Shown here: positions 44,008 to 59,000 of the stretch, in pieces
Layout of the letters: each line of letters opens with the position of its first letter
Position numbering within the stretch: position 1 is the first letter of the stretch
Source: Chrysaora quinquecirrha
Lineage: Eukaryota; Cnidaria; Scyphozoa; Semaeostomeae; Pelagiidae
Reading direction: 5' to 3'
Length of the DNA stretch: 64,000 nucleotides
Assembly: GCA_014526335.1 (NCBI GenBank)
Contig: JACTAT010000041.1
Location: 929,535 to 993,534 of the forward strand
Program-made: the position numbers and the translations under genes
Notes under the pieces: model-generated
What the model saw: the letters and a program-made list of their open reading frames with translations, nothing else
Told to the model about the DNA's origin: nothing
The model's database searches: none

Positions 44008-47000
44008 ATGGCGGAATCACAGGTGTCTTGTGGCGGGAATGACAATCCGTCGAACACTGTGGGATCTGATGCTGTATCAGGACCAAGTATAATTTCAATT
44101 GAATTTTTCTAGAGATTTAACCAGTTTTGTTATTTTAATATTTACCTACGCATTTATTGCTCGGCTATTGCTAATGCTGGTCTACCATCAGTATCCTGGG
44201 GATAGGCCGACCAGGCGCTACCGTATCTGAAGAAATCCTTCTGTTTGTAGTTCAGTTACTTCCTTGCTCGAACTCAAGCCAACTACAATACTTTCATCAT
44301 TTTCTAAAAAATGATGGTCCAGCAAAACGTTAATTTGATTTTTATAAGGGGTTGATGTTTTAGGGTTTTATTGGATTTTCCTGATGATTTTTTAGGCACT
44401 CAAACAAGCGGATCAAGAAGAAGAAAGAAAAAATCAATGGCTGAGCTTGTTAATGAGATTCAATGTATTTTGAAACCTAAGAAGAAAAGAAGAGAAATGA
44501 AACCACACACAAGGGTTACCTCATATCATGGAGGTGGAAGGGTTCTGCATAATCAGAGCAAGACGAAAAAAAAAGAGAAAGGAAAAAGCAAAGAAAATTC
44601 TACTAGTGGTGCTTCAAATGAAACTATCCGTATGTAGAACTTTTCAGCTTATTTTTTGCAGATCATACATTAACTAAAATGAAAATTTAGGTGCCCTAAC
44701 CTGACACTGATATAATTTGCATTTCAATTTCTAGGGTCGCAGAGTAAAAATGATGCAAGTGATGCCATTGGCCCAGCTGAGTTTAATCATCCAGATCTAG
44801 GTTTTGAATCGTGTTTATTGTTAAAATTTCACTTCATGAAATCTTGCTCACTCATCCCAGCTAAGTTTTTGTTTCTTAAAAATCACTCAGCTGTTTTTTT
44901 TTCTTACACTGAAATAGAGCTCAGTGGAGTGATTGCAGAATGCAGAGAGCATATTGGGACCTCAGAGGTATCAGCATGGGCTGAGAGACAGAACCTGTCA
45001 CATGCTAAATGGGAGGAAAATAGAGGGCAGATGATAGAAGCATTACTGGAGCAACAATTCTTGGAACAGCAACTATGCAGCCACTGTGAAATCTCTCCAG
45101 CATTTTTGACTTGTCGTCACTGCAAATCATCCGGTCCAATTTGTGGAGCCTGTGACATAAGCATTCATAAAAAGCAACCATTTCATGACCGCCAAGTTTG
45201 GCAGAATGGCTCCTTGGAATATATCTCCCCCTTGCAGTCAGTGAATGATATTGGAAGAGTCACAGAAATAAGTATGCAGATTTTTTTACTTTAATGATAT
45301 ATTTTTTTATGAGTTGCTGAGGTTGGGAAAACTAGTTCCTGCCAGCAGTCAGCTCCTCTCATCACAATTTCTGTCTGATATGAAAGAAGATAGTAATTTT
45401 CTTGAAAGCAAAATGAATAGGGCTTGCATAGACTGAAATTATTTTTTCCAAATAATTAATCATTTATAGATTTCAACCCCAAGCTAACCAGGTTACACTG
45501 AAACCATTTCAAACCAAATGTGACACAAATTGAAATATAAAATTGGTTTTTTGGGTCTCATTTAACGTGAGACTTGGTTTAAATTGTATCCATTACAAAA
45601 AATACAAAACTGTTTCTGCAGACATCTTACTCCTAGACTACTTTCCAGCCCCACTAGTTAATGTCATAATTGCCAATTCAATTAAAATAAAGCTGTCCAT
45701 GTCTTTCCTAACAATTCAAACCTTCCTATACTCAGGCCTTTAAAGTTAGAATAAATTTTGTAGTGATTTGAATGTTTCAAAACAGAGAATTATTCTTGAT
45801 GTGCCATGAATGATATAAAATTGTGTTTTTTAGAGAAATTTGTTGATATGAAAGTTCTTGTGTGCAAAAACTGTAATAATGCAGTCAATGAATTATCTGT
45901 TCAGTCAACCAGCCAGAAATGCATTGTGGTTAATTTGCAAGGTATTTTACACCTGATTTGCTGTTGTCTTTTCCTGCATACTGTCATTCTACCAAATGCT
46001 TTGAATAGATCAATGATACTGTGTTCTAGAAGGATGCAGGTTTATACAAGAATGTGCACAGTGAAAGCCAAACTTCTTCCTCATAAAACTTGTTGCGATG
46101 TTTTCTGGGCACTATTTTCCTCAAAGTCGTATAATGAATTTCATCTACTATGGTTGAGAAGCATGAACTAGAAATGCACTAAATGGTTAATTTCTTATTA
46201 AAATTGAGAGTGCGTGGGGCTCAACCAAGGGTTTCTATAAGCTGCTAGTGAAATTAAGTAAACTCCTGTTTTTCTCTCTGATATCTCTAAGGTTTTGCAT
46301 AGATTTGAGCAATTGACAGCAACAGAAGCATTAATCATGTATTTTCTTAAATATGCTGAAGCATGAGCAAGTGATCCTAATGAGAACAACGTCAATGGCT
46401 TTAGTTCTCTTCATTTTGGTAAAGAGAAACTAACAAGGATATTGTTTTTAGGTCGCTATGATTTGCTGAAACATAAATATCAGTGCGATCATTGTCGTGA
46501 AGATATTGACCCCTTTGCACCAACATCATTGATGCTGTCTTGTTACTGGCCTGGTAGCATGGGAAATGTTTCCTACATTTTTGATGAAGATTTGCTAGTT
46601 TTCTGGGACAAACTGAAATCCTTTATGCCTGGAACATCGGAATCTAGTTTCCTCAGAAGTCTTGAGGACCTATCAAAGGAGAGAAATCGGGTATGTTACT
46701 GTTGGATTCAGGCCCGGGGGGTACTTCAATATGTAGACATACTTGACGTGCCGCTCATATGGATGGGTTTTTCCAGGGAGCGCCGAAGGCGCGGGAGGTG
46801 AAACGCTCATTGACCATAGAGATAGTAATAAAGACTAGAGGGCTAACTCCAGTCTCATTGGCCAGTGATCAGTGAAGCCGCGCATGGGCAGTCGTCGCCA
46901 TCTTGTTTGCACGGCAAGAAACTTACAGTGGCGTATGTAATGGTACACAGCTAGAGCTGCGAAATGAGAATATATTGTCAGAAAAAGATTTATCAACGCT

Positions 47001-50000
47001 GTACAAGATATTTATTTACACAAACAATCCTTCTTCTTCATATTTTGAGTTGAAATACGCAACATAACAAACCGAGGACGCGATATGGCGACCATTTGCA
47101 GCGACACAAGCAGACCCATAGGCCTGCCGTACAAAACTTCAAGTTGTTTTTCAATGTTCGCTATTTTACTGAAAAGGTAAGTGAAGATTTGCGCCTTTTC
47201 CAACAATTTTGTTCAGATTATGTTTAAATTATACAATTTGTTCGTATTTTAAAAGATAAACCGTTTAGTTACACATTTTTCACTCTTATGCTGATGGATA
47301 TTGCTGCTGTCTGCTGTGTGAAACCCCTACATTACCACTATCATCTGCAAATTCATGTAAATTTTATAAAACTTAAATTGGATAGAATTCTTATTTTGCA
47401 AGTTTAATTGTAGTATCATGTATTCATTGTGTGAAACTCAAGTTTAATCAGATGTTTTTCCTTTCTAGAAAACATCCTTCCGGAAAATCCATATATCATT
47501 ACAAAAAACTGATTCAAGGAATGAAATGGATCAATCAGTATAAATCATCTCTCTCTAACAACACTGCAAGTTATTATTCAAGAAAATTTTAACTCAATTC
47601 AGACTTTGAAATGTTTTTAATGGAATTGGGTAAAATGTTCATCACAATTAAAACTATCTCCATTTTCATGTACGACATTGATTTTATGAAATGGATGCAT
47701 CAAGTTCTTCTATTAAAGGATATTTCTAGAAGTGTACATCAGCTCAAAGATAGTTTATATGGATTTTATTACTACAACCCTTGTGCCTGAAAGTTGAAGC
47801 TTAATGTGGTTGTAAGAAAAGACTTTGACTTTGTGAGACTTTGGAAGGGGTTCTCACCTTGTTGATGAAGTAATTCAGTCTTTTGAAAAAACCAGGCATT
47901 AAAGTTTTCATAAACTATGGAATAATGGTCAGTTTTCATATTCTTTGAGTCAGAGAATGCACTTGGGTTAATAAAATTTGAATCTTTCACCTTGAAGATG
48001 TCTTGAATATAACATCATAAACAATCCATCACATTGAACTTAGACAAGACACACTAGGTTTCCAGTGCTTGTCAAAAAAGCTGGGACACTTCATATGTGT
48101 CCAAAATTACCGTTTTAAAGACACAAAGCCCTTTCCCAAGGAATTGCCAGAAGCAAGTCAAAATAATGGGGTCTTCAGCTACACTATAATGGAATACCAA
48201 AAGAAAAATGAAATAATTTGACAATTTGAGGCAAGGAAGGATTTGCCCCAATAAAGGAGACAGGGGTGGTTGCCCCCATGACCCCATGCATCCAGCCAAG
48301 GAGTATTTCACATCCTCAAATTGATTACAAGATTTTTTGGGAATTTTAAAATCCCTATAAATCAGGCCTGATTTTCTGGTTTTCCAGAAAATCATGGGAT
48401 TTGTGGGACTTTTGGGGTTTCAATTTAAGTTAAACTTGACAAGAAAGCTATACGTGGGTGCCATTTGGATATTGAATATAAAAGAATTGATTATGGGAAA
48501 GGAAATAATCTCTGGCAAGGATTTAGATCTTTCTTGAAATATTCATTGTATCTGTGATACCCAAAACTTTGGGTCTTGTTGTCAAGGCTAATCTTCTGTT
48601 GTTACATCAATAAATGCTTCTTCTGGTAATATTTGGTCACAATTTCTCTCTAGTGTCGAAATACCTTTTTTCACATCCAAAAACCTTTTTCTAATTCAAC
48701 TGGCGTATTAAAAAGAAACTTTTTCTGGAGAAACTTTTGTTGCGTGAAAAAACGCGAGATCCGAGAAGAAAACTTTTGGCAATTTCTTGTGCAACAAACA
48801 CGAAACAATAAAATGTTACGAATTTCGTGAATTGGATATATACTTTCGGGAATTAGGGAAATAACGCGAAAAACGCGAGTTTCTTATTCGTGAAATATTT
48901 GCGTTTTACTGCTCTTTAATTGTAATTCAATAAATTCAGTTTGAAAATAACTTCTCTTATTTCCAATTAAATAAAATTCAGAAATAAAATAATAATAAAT
49001 GGGATTTTGAAGAAAGACTTATGAGCCATCCACAAGTGAATCCAAGGACCTAAGGTTTTGTAAATCCTCTCCGCAGAAAAGACCAAAACAACTCCGATTC
49101 CGCTGTTATTTTTACATAATGTCTGGCTTTTCTTGGCAAATATATGCAGAACATTAAAAATTTTATTTATTTTTTAAGAAAACGAGGCTTTAAACCATCT
49201 CAAACGAGCAGATAACTCTCATAACATTGTTGACATCTCAGTGCGTACGTACACAGCTCTGACTCTTTTGCCGTGCAAACAAGATGGCCGCAGCTCTCCA
49301 TGAAAGCTTCAACCTCGTTTTGGAAGTTAGCCCTCTAGTCTTTATTACTATCTCTATGTTTTCTTTTGGACACACAGATATTTGAGATAGAGAATGGTGA
49401 TACACTAGGCTAAATTTGTCTAAGAAGAGTAGACTAATCTAATAGGAAACAATATTTTTTTCTCAGAAATACATGCTAGCATTTTTCAACAGTGTGCATT
49501 TCATGACATTTTTGTAATTTTCTTTTTTGGTCAATTTGTTTTCATAGCTTGGAAAAGGATTAAGATTAACACTGTTTCTGTCTTCTCTTATTGTGTAGGT
49601 ATCTGTTTCATGCCTGAAAGAACTCATTGGCTTTATCTGTTCAAGAACCATCCAGTGGAAACTTTTTTGTTGCTCCAAATTAGAATAAATGTCATGTTCT
49701 AAAAGTGCTTTAGTACCTTCCATAAAAAGTTTGTTTACTGTATTTTGGTTGAACAATGTCTTGCTGCCAATGCTCTTCCTTTCAGCTGAGCAACTTGTGT
49801 GTTGCCTATAAGGCTCTTTCTTTATAAATAAGTATCTTATTTTTGCATTGGCATTTTTTAGAATCTGTAAATTTGTAGTGTTAATTGAATTTAAATTCAG
49901 ATCCAAATTCACTTTTCTTTGAGTCAAGTTCTGTCTGTTCTGCTGTTTGAATGGTAACAAATGAATTTTTCAACAAATTAAATTTATACTAAAGTTAGCC

Positions 50001-53000
50001 TACAAGAACAAAACAAAACTCTTTCAAAAGGAAAATGAACATTTCCTCCAAACGAATGTTGAATGTTTGTTCGATTTTTCCTTTACTGGCGGCCTAAGCC
50101 CGGAGTTGGGTTTTTTATATTATAAGAAGTTTAGTAAACTCCCAAAAAAGTGCAACAACTGGCCAGTGGAAGATGCAGAACAATTATCAACCTTTTCCAT
50201 GACATAAACAATAATTTGATTCAGTAAATAATTGGTTTGGCAAAGAGGACATCTGAGTGTTATCGTTACGTGTTGCAGCGTCATCCTGCCTGTGCCTGTT
50301 GTTTTCGCACGATTTCAAGAGCCTCGTTCTGGAATTTTGCATCACACATCATTATTCAAATCAATGGGCGTTTCACCTCCCGCGCCTTCGGCGCTCCCTG
50401 GGTTTTTCCGACTGAAATTCTCTACACATGGGTCTGATATTCTGCTAGATTCAGGGGCGGATCCAGACTGGTGCGACCGGTGCTCAAGCACCAGTCAGAT
50501 TTTTAAAGAATGACCTTTAAAAAACCATTTCCTTTTGCTGTTGATATCAGCTGATTTTCTTTGGTTGAAATGTTCTTTTTGAGCAAGAAAGCATTTATCA
50601 TGCCTCTTTGATTCCTCTTTGTTGACATAATTGCCCTAAATTTTATCTGTATTCCATCAACGAATCACCGTCTGTCTCACGCATAGAAATAATGTCTCGC
50701 TATCAATGAGTTAATGACGTGTTTACTTTGAATGTATTCCGGAAAAACGCGGACCATTTTTGCCAGAATGACAAGAAAAAACAGAATTGATTTGTACAGA
50801 GATACGTCATTAAAACCTTGAGCACCAGTGACCCGCATTTTTATAGTAGTAAAATGAACTTCCACTGGTGCTCAACGTCACTTCCACTGGTGCTCAGGTA
50901 AATCAACGAATCAAAATGCAGGGCTGACTGGTGCTCAACGTCACTAGAAAATGCAACGTCATTCCCTGCTATCTCAGTGACATTGCGGAAGAAAAGAGAA
51001 TTTCTGCCAACACAACAGTCGCCATCAACCTGTTGAAGTTGGTGATGGTGAATGTCTCACACAAGTCGAGTCGAAATCGTTTACGAGGAAAAAAGAAGAA
51101 CTCGAATGATTATGTTGGAAATTCGTCTTCGTGTACATACAGAACGGGCAGAAATTTTAGGTTAGGCCTAATTAAAAGAGTAGATTTTGTTAGTTATGTT
51201 AAAGTTCTAATCATGTCAGGCAATTATCTTGTCTGTGTCAGCCTTCTCAGGGAGCTTTGATAACGCAAAATCTTCTGTTTGAATTAGGCCAAGCCTAAAT
51301 TTTTTCCGTTCTGCATGTACAGGAAGACGAAATGTAATAGCTATCTATTGAATTCCCAACAATAAACATTCGAGTTCCTCTTTCTTCCTCGGAAACGATT
51401 TGTTTATTTAGTCGTTCACAAAAATCAACAACTTTAATACAACGCCCCTCGGCCACGCCCATTATACCCAACTGACCACGCCCATCGGCCACACCCTTTT
51501 GTTTTTGAGCACCAGTCAGATTTAGGGCTGGATCCGCCCCTGAGATTCTGGTTGATGGGTTGGTATTTTAGGATTTTCTTACCAATAGGTCCAATTATGA
51601 TTTACCGCAAAGTGGCTGACAACCTTTCTACTTTGTTTTTTGCTTTTGAAACGATGAATTAACAGCAACAACAGAGCTCGGTCACATTGATTGCAAAAAT
51701 CGCCGTCAGATTCGATTTTGCGAGACTTTTCGTGAATTCTAGCACTGTAAAAGGGTTTTAAAATCAACCAAATTCATACACAAGGGCTTGAAACTTCCCG
51801 ATTTTCATGCAAATGGGTCAGAAATCCTTGAAAATCCTATCATACAAATGGGTCCTTTTGTCAAAGTCCAGATTCACGTCTAATCATGGACTCATTGAAG
51901 TACCCCGGGGATTCAGGATATTCCAACATGTTTTTTCAAAGCAATAAGACAAATTAAATTGGACAGAGAAGGTCTTCACTAGGTATTCAGCTATTTCTTT
52001 GCTGCAAGGTTCATCTGTTGTAAAACTTTCATTGCAGCAAGGAACAATAAACAAGACTGCATTTGCAAAATGCTACAAGGAATGGAAGTTCTGTCAAGTT
52101 GAAATGGAAAATATGCAGATGAAGAGCCTTTTTGAATGTCCAAGCTGCAGCATTGAGCAATATGCGTGTCATGTGGATGGAAATTGCAAACTTTATCGTT
52201 ACAAGGGATCTGGACAGTATGTGCTATTGTTTTGTTTAATTAGGACAACATTTTCGAGTTGAAATTCTTTCACTAGGCTAAACACATGAGAAGATGGGAG
52301 AGATTTTACCTTTACCTTAACCAAATTACCATTATGTTTCATGAGTCGGATTTATCTCTTCAACTGCAAAACTTACGTTAGTTATTTGCAAAGCTCCCTT
52401 TCCTGAATGAGCGGATGTTTGCTCTTGTTATTTTTTATTTTTGTGTCATTCTATCTGCCAATGAACATTTTCAACTATCAAATAACTAACATTTTTCTCA
52501 ACTTCACTAAGGAGAAGACGACAATCCTATTATGGGGATCAATTTTTCTGTGATGATAAGCAAGTTGATGAAACTTTGCAAAAAATCTACGATAACCCAG
52601 ACATTGGTAGAATGCCGGTAAGATTCCTATTTTGCCTTGGAATTATTTTGTGCCAGATAGTGAACCATAGTCAGGGTTTAATGAATGCATAGACAAATGA
52701 AATTTGATGAATTTTTCGAAACGTCTGTATGAAGTTTTGTACCAAGAAATAGAAAACAGAGTGCATGTTTATGTGCATGATGAGTGTGTGTTGATCTGCC
52801 TTATTACAGTGAGTGCTACTGAAAAATACTTAAGATTATTCAGCTCGTACTGGGAGATGTCCAACACTGCTGAATAGTTTTTCTTTTTGGCCAAAGAAGC
52901 CAAAGGCTTGATTATTCAGCATTTTGTTGTGCACACTGTGGGCCCACACAGCTAGGAACATTTCTGCCCCTCAGTGCTTTGTTTATTTTTCTCAGTTGTT

Positions 53001-56000
53001 CCTATGCATATCACAGGGAGCTAGGGATGCATCGTCAAATGTGTTTCGATAGTCTGAATATCTTTATAACTGAATCTACAAATTCCTAATCATCCCCCAC
53101 TATTTATAGCAAATAGAAACGAATTGTAATATTCTGATACTTTCTAACAATCGATAGGAAAAGTCGCATAATTTTCATCAAAATGTGCTAAGTGAGGAAA
53201 GCTCAGTGAGATCATATAATGACCTGAACATCGCTCATGCTCATGCTCATTGTCATGCTAATGGTCATGCTCAATAGAGCCTAGAAGACATTCTTACTAT
53301 GTCATCACCAAAAGCAGGAATTGGTAAGGCTGAACAAATCTGAACAAGACTGATCGAGCAGTTAAATAAAATTGGTTGGTTAAATGAATTTTCTTTAGAG
53401 TAACTGTTTAAATTTTCTTTAGAATAATAGTTTTGTACTAAATTCTTCTTCTACACAAATTGAATGATTTGTTTCTTTTTGTTTCATAGGCAGTTGAAAG
53501 TGGCCTTTGTGGATCAACTTTTTGGAAAGCTGCCCAGAACCAATCACGAAAGTTTGCCAAACTTGATGAAACTGGGATTGTGATGATATCCTGTCGTCAC
53601 CGAATCGCCCAGAAGGCATTAAATATGTTTAGAGGTGAACTGTTTGGTTACAGTTATTACCTTCAAAAAAACTACTTGACAGAAGTTGGGCTTTCGATTC
53701 TTTATAGTGATGTTGCATGCAAATACTCCAAATGGATACAAAAAGTCGACCCAGAACTCTTCAATTGTATCAAATATGCAATTGGAATGATGCATGTTAA
53801 GGGCCATCCTGCTCACTGCGAGGTAAGATGTATGTTCCTTACACTCAGTATGATTTCTTTTTAATTTCAGATTCTTGTGAAATCGAATATGCATTTGTGA
53901 GAATCAAATTGAATGCGGCTCTCTGCATTGCATTAAGAAAACAACTGATGTTCAATAATGATCAAGTATATATGCTAGGAATATATGTTCTAGGAAATAC
54001 CTTATTTTTTGTTTTTAGTAAATGATTTTCCAACTTACTCCGGGTGTCTATTCGAGAGTTTTTAGTTTGAGAGATTGTTTCTATGAGTCCAAAGACCATG
54101 TGCCTATCTAACTACCCATCTATATACAGGAGGATGCTTGATCAATCATTTACGGTAGCTTAATGTAAAACAAATATTGTTTTTTTCACTGTGAAAAATC
54201 ACTTTGCAATATATCTTTTCGACAAATGGTGGGCAGAATTGAAAAATTCAAAACTTCAGGCTTTCGAGTCTGTTGTTCCAAGTTGTATAAAGCATCCGTA
54301 ACCTTGTTCTATGTGGAAAGTTTTGTTGTTATAGCTCTGGTTATATTGATTTTATGACCGTGCAAAGGTCAGGATTCTTAAAGGGTTTTCACAATGAAAT
54401 GTGGCTGGGAGTTAAACTTTACACCCCAACTGGTTGTGAGCCCGTATAAAATTTGAAACTTAGAACACTCATAAAAACATTAATGCAATCGCTAAGATAG
54501 TAAAACTTTCCATGAAGACTAAATTATGGATAGGAATTCAATTTGTTACCCATAACTCGATATCTCTAAGTTTTCAATTAGATGGTAAAGCTGTATGGTT
54601 TCGTGACCAGATTTAGCACCACCAGAGAAATGACATGACAAAAGATCGGGTTCAGACCAGTAAATTAAAATGAATTTCAGAAGGCATGCCGGTATAACCC
54701 CCCTGATTCAATCAAATTGAATGCGGCTCTCTGCATTGCATTAAGAAAACAACTGATGTTCAATAATGATCAAGTATATATGCTAGGAATATATGTTCTA
54801 GGAAATACCTTATTTTTTGTTTTTAGTAAATGATTTTCCAACTTACTCCGGGTGTCTATTCGAGAGTTTTTAGTTTGAGAGATTGTTTCTATGAGTCCAA
54901 AGACCATGTGCCTATCTAACTACCCATCTATAAACAGGAGGATGCTTGATCAATCATTTACGGTAGCTTAATGTAAAACAAATATTGTTTTTTTCACTGT
55001 GAAAAATCACTTTGCAATATATCTTTTCGACAAATGGTGGGCAGAATTGAAAAATTCAAAACTTCAGGCTTTCGAGTCTGTTGTTCCAAGTTGTATAAAG
55101 CATCCGTAACCTTGTTCTATGTGGAAAGTTTTGTTGTTATAGCTCTGGTTATATTGATTTTATGACCGTGCAAAGGTCAGGATTCTTAAAGGGTTTTCAC
55201 AATGAAATGTGGCTGGGAGTTAAACTTTACACCCCAACTGGTTGTGAGCCCGTATAAAATTTGAAACTTAGAACACTCATAAAAACATTAATGCAATCGC
55301 TAAGATAGTAAAACTTTCCATGAAGAGTAAATTATGGATAGGAATTCAATTTGTTACCCATAACTCGATATCTCTAAGTTTTCAATTAGATGGTAAAGCT
55401 GTATGGTTTCGTGACCAGATTTAGCACCACCAGAGAAATGACATGACAAAAGATCGGGTTCAGACCAGTAAATTAAAATGAATTTCAGAAGGCATGCCGG
55501 TATAACCCCCCTGATTTTTGCGACATTAGATATACGTATGTATTTAAATATGGACATCCGCCATCTTTGGAAAATTTCTACCTTTTGTATCCCCAGTGAG
55601 GAAGGCCTCGGTCCAACAACAGCAAGTAACAAGCTCATTCCTTCCAAAAATTTCTTAATTAACTTTATTTACTTATGTTGATTTTCAAATTTATCTTGCG
55701 TCTGTTAAGGTTCTGTTTGGTGGCCTTTGGCTAGAGAATGCCGGTTATACACCAGGAGAAGAAGACGAGCAAATATTCAGCTATTTGTCAAGAATTGGGG
55801 CAACTACAAAATACATGCTGCCAGAAAGTGCGTGAATATCATTGCACATACGTTGCATTGCATATATTGTATTGCGTATGTAATTTTTGAGTGATGGAAA
55901 ACTTTAAAATGTTGATGAAAACAGAAAAATCATTGGGCTTACTACAGCCGTTGCATCTCCTTTGATATTTCGGCTTTTGCTGTCAAAACTTAGGTGTATG

Positions 56001-59000
56001 AATATAATAAGCCGTCCACCCATTACCTTGTCTAAAAGTGAACTGTTTGTTGTTTATACTTTTAATACTGTAACCTGCAAAAAACGAAAACAAGGAAATT
56101 TTTACTTGCTTGTGTGCTTATGTTCTATGTAATTCTCGTTTGATTCTGAAAGTCATTTTATCTCTATTCGTCAATTGGCAAAGTATTATAGTTTTCTTGT
56201 CTTTATGTCTTGACCAAACGAAATGCCCAAAATACTTGGGAAGCAAAATGGTTACTCAATTTGTACCCAGACTTTCATCTTCATTCCAGGAAGAGAAGAG
56301 ACTATAACAGAACATGCAGCTGCTTGGAATGAACGAAAGCTGACGAATTTTATTCCAGATTTGCTCAAGAGATACACAAATGTAACGTAGAAGCCATTAT
56401 TATTAACCTCGCTGTTTTAGTTTTTTAATTTGTTCTTGATTTAGCTCAACCTTCAGTCGTGATGTTAAATGATAGAATGGTTTTGACTGAAATAACCCTG
56501 TCATGCTACAAGCTTTCTTGTATTAACTTTATGATTTGTCAAAATTTGTTACTGTCGTGGCTTTAACCTGTTTCAGAGTGGGAACGAAGTTCGAGCGTGA
56601 ATTATTGCTCGAAGCTGTAACCTATACCTTGCATGTTTGCATTGACTGAACAAGTTTGACAATTTATTATATCATAGTACATTCATTTAAGAAAGTTTTG
56701 TTCTTGGCAGATAAAGCAAAAGCAAGAAAAAATTAAAGAAGAACTTGGGCAAAAACTCGCGAAATGCCCTGTTCCAATAACATCAGAGATGTATGACCAT
56801 TGGAAAAAGGATGCAGTCTTGAACGCTGAAGGTTTCACGCTTTGCACATAAAGCTATACAATACAGGGTGTTCCAAAAAAGGAACTCTGTAAATAAACCT
56901 TAGTGGCAAAGTGAAAATATTATTTTTAAAAATGAGATTTGGTACACATGTTTTTAAGGAATGAGAATAATGCTGACATCACTTTATAATGAATGCTTCA
57001 AGTCATGTATAACATAGGAAGAAACAAAACTTTTGACACATTATTTTTAGTCAACACCAAGAACAGTGAAATTTGTTCTTCAAGAAGACACAGCTTACCA
57101 TAAAGAACTTGTTAAACAATTTTGTCCGTCTAAACGAATCTTTTTTCAAACACTGGCCTGGATTAACCAATGGTTGTATCAATAAACCCTTGCTGTAACG
57201 TATCCCAGCAACAGAAAATCCTCAATTGTATGTACACAGTAAGCATGATGGCAATATTTTATTGGCCTTGAAGCTATGGTTCGCAAATAAAAACAATTTC
57301 TAAAACGAGTTCCTTTTTTTCAGAACACCCTGTAGTTGGTTATTCAAACATGTGTTATTCAGAATATTTTTATGCAAGACAGATTTCATCAAGTGCTTTA
57401 TCAGATGCATCTTGTTGTATTTTTAGTTGCACAGAACTCGACAATATCAGTCAGTCTAACTGACGCCGAAGAGCTATGTGTGCTTTACATGCTGTTTAAA
57501 GAGAAAGATAGCCTGCCTGATGCTGAAGAGCATGTCTGCGATGCTGAAGGGCTTCTTTCTCTAAAGATTGCAATTCTTCGATTGAAACAGTTATCAAAGA
57601 GCCAAGACAAACTGCAGAGAAAATACCTTTCATTAAATGATAGGTATTCCAACAATACAAGCAATGTCAAGGATGCAATACCCATTGTGTATCAAAAGAT
57701 ATTATCATTGCATCAACGACGTATTGAGGCAACGGCTTACACCATCATACATATGACAAACAATTTGGGTAGAGTTGCAGGTTTGTGATTTTTTTATATA
57801 GCAATTAATTAATCACATTATTATTCCTTTCATTGACCTTTGGTTGCGAAAGGTAGTTTTACTTTCTTTAGCCATGGGTGTTTCAACTATAAATTGAGTA
57901 TTTTCTGTGGACTTCTTGTAGACAGCAGCAAAAAAAGAAAAAAGATACGCTCCAAGATTTCAAGGCAGTCTGAATTACTGAAAGCTCTTATCGCGGTGTA
58001 TAACCAAAACGTTGATCAAAATGGATTCCATGACACCACCAAAATATCGCTGTTGTCATGCTTGAGAGATAGCTTTCCATGGAGACAGATACCATCAGAT
58101 GAAACTATTGGTACCAGTATTTAAGATATTTCTTAGTTGGACCCTTTAATTTTTTTCATTGTGAATTTAACATCTTGAACAATAGTTTAATCTCTTCCTT
58201 CTTCTACAGTGCCTTCAGAAATGAAGCATGATTTGCTGGTTTTGAACCTCACTTTCAAGAGATTGGCTGAGGAATTGTCAATAATCCGCTCAGAAATGAA
58301 GAATTTTGTAGTGTTCAAAGAGAATAAAATCAAAGATCTAAAGAACCGTTTGCGAGATCTGTCAGGTAAGATATAACTAACTTTCTTTATTTGTTTAGTG
58401 TATGTTACAGTAAGAAGTTTGAAGTGCGAAAGAATCAGTTGAAGTATCAGTTGAAGAAAAAGATGGTAACAGTATTTCATATTTATCTTTAATGATATCG
58501 TTGGTTTTAGCTGTGATTGAGGAACAGTAGCTATGTTTCTATGGAAATTTGCGTTCACCTTTTCATTTGTTGTCGAAAGATTTTATGTCATTAGATGTAT
58601 CTAGCTCAAATTCTTTGATACAGATTCTGGTGTCGGAGACTCAGAAGATGCTGTGTCAAGCCGTAAAAGTCAGTCAATGGTATGAAAACCTTCCTTTTAC
58701 GTATAAATTGTTGTGGTTCCGATAATTTGTCATGTGACCCTTCTATAATTAGACTGCAATTAGATTGTATGATTTTGTGACAAAAGTATAATGGATATTG
58801 AGGAATGTCAGTGTTAATTTTAGTAAGGGTTATCTTGAGAATAAGGAACGAAGAATGCAGAAAAGGAATAAGCGAATGAAAGAATGAAGGGATCTTCAAA
58901 GCAATGAATCGGAACGTTATTGATGCAGTGCTTCATAAAAATCACATATCACAAGTTCACATCCAAAGTTTTCAAATTCTATGAAACAACCATCTTATTT

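Larger units (their letters stand above)
46713..51909. mobile_element. outer hAT-like MITE, host of nested insertions
   Basis: The ends CCCGGGGGGTACTTCAAT and CCCGGGGTACTTCAAT are inverted copies. The 8-bp GATTCAGG stands on both sides (46705-46712, 51910-51917), a hAT-type duplication. Without the inner insertions it is only about 465 bp. Internal text includes GACGTGCCGCTCATATGG, a signature also found at 61240, 62585 and 63565. Confidence 0.8.
46691..52037 (+). other. KDZ gene intron 6, filled by nested DNA transposons
   Basis: Donor GTATGTTA, acceptor CTTTCATTGCAG. Apart from the first 22 and last about 120 bases it is occupied by the outer element 46713-51909 and elements nested in it. 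It is by far the longest intron of the gene. Confidence 0.8.

Noticed and set aside
49463..49960. 165-codon minus-strand ORF in KDZ intron 6
   Set aside because: Lies within the nested transposon region, has no recognisable domain and its composition follows AT-rich chance; left unannotated.
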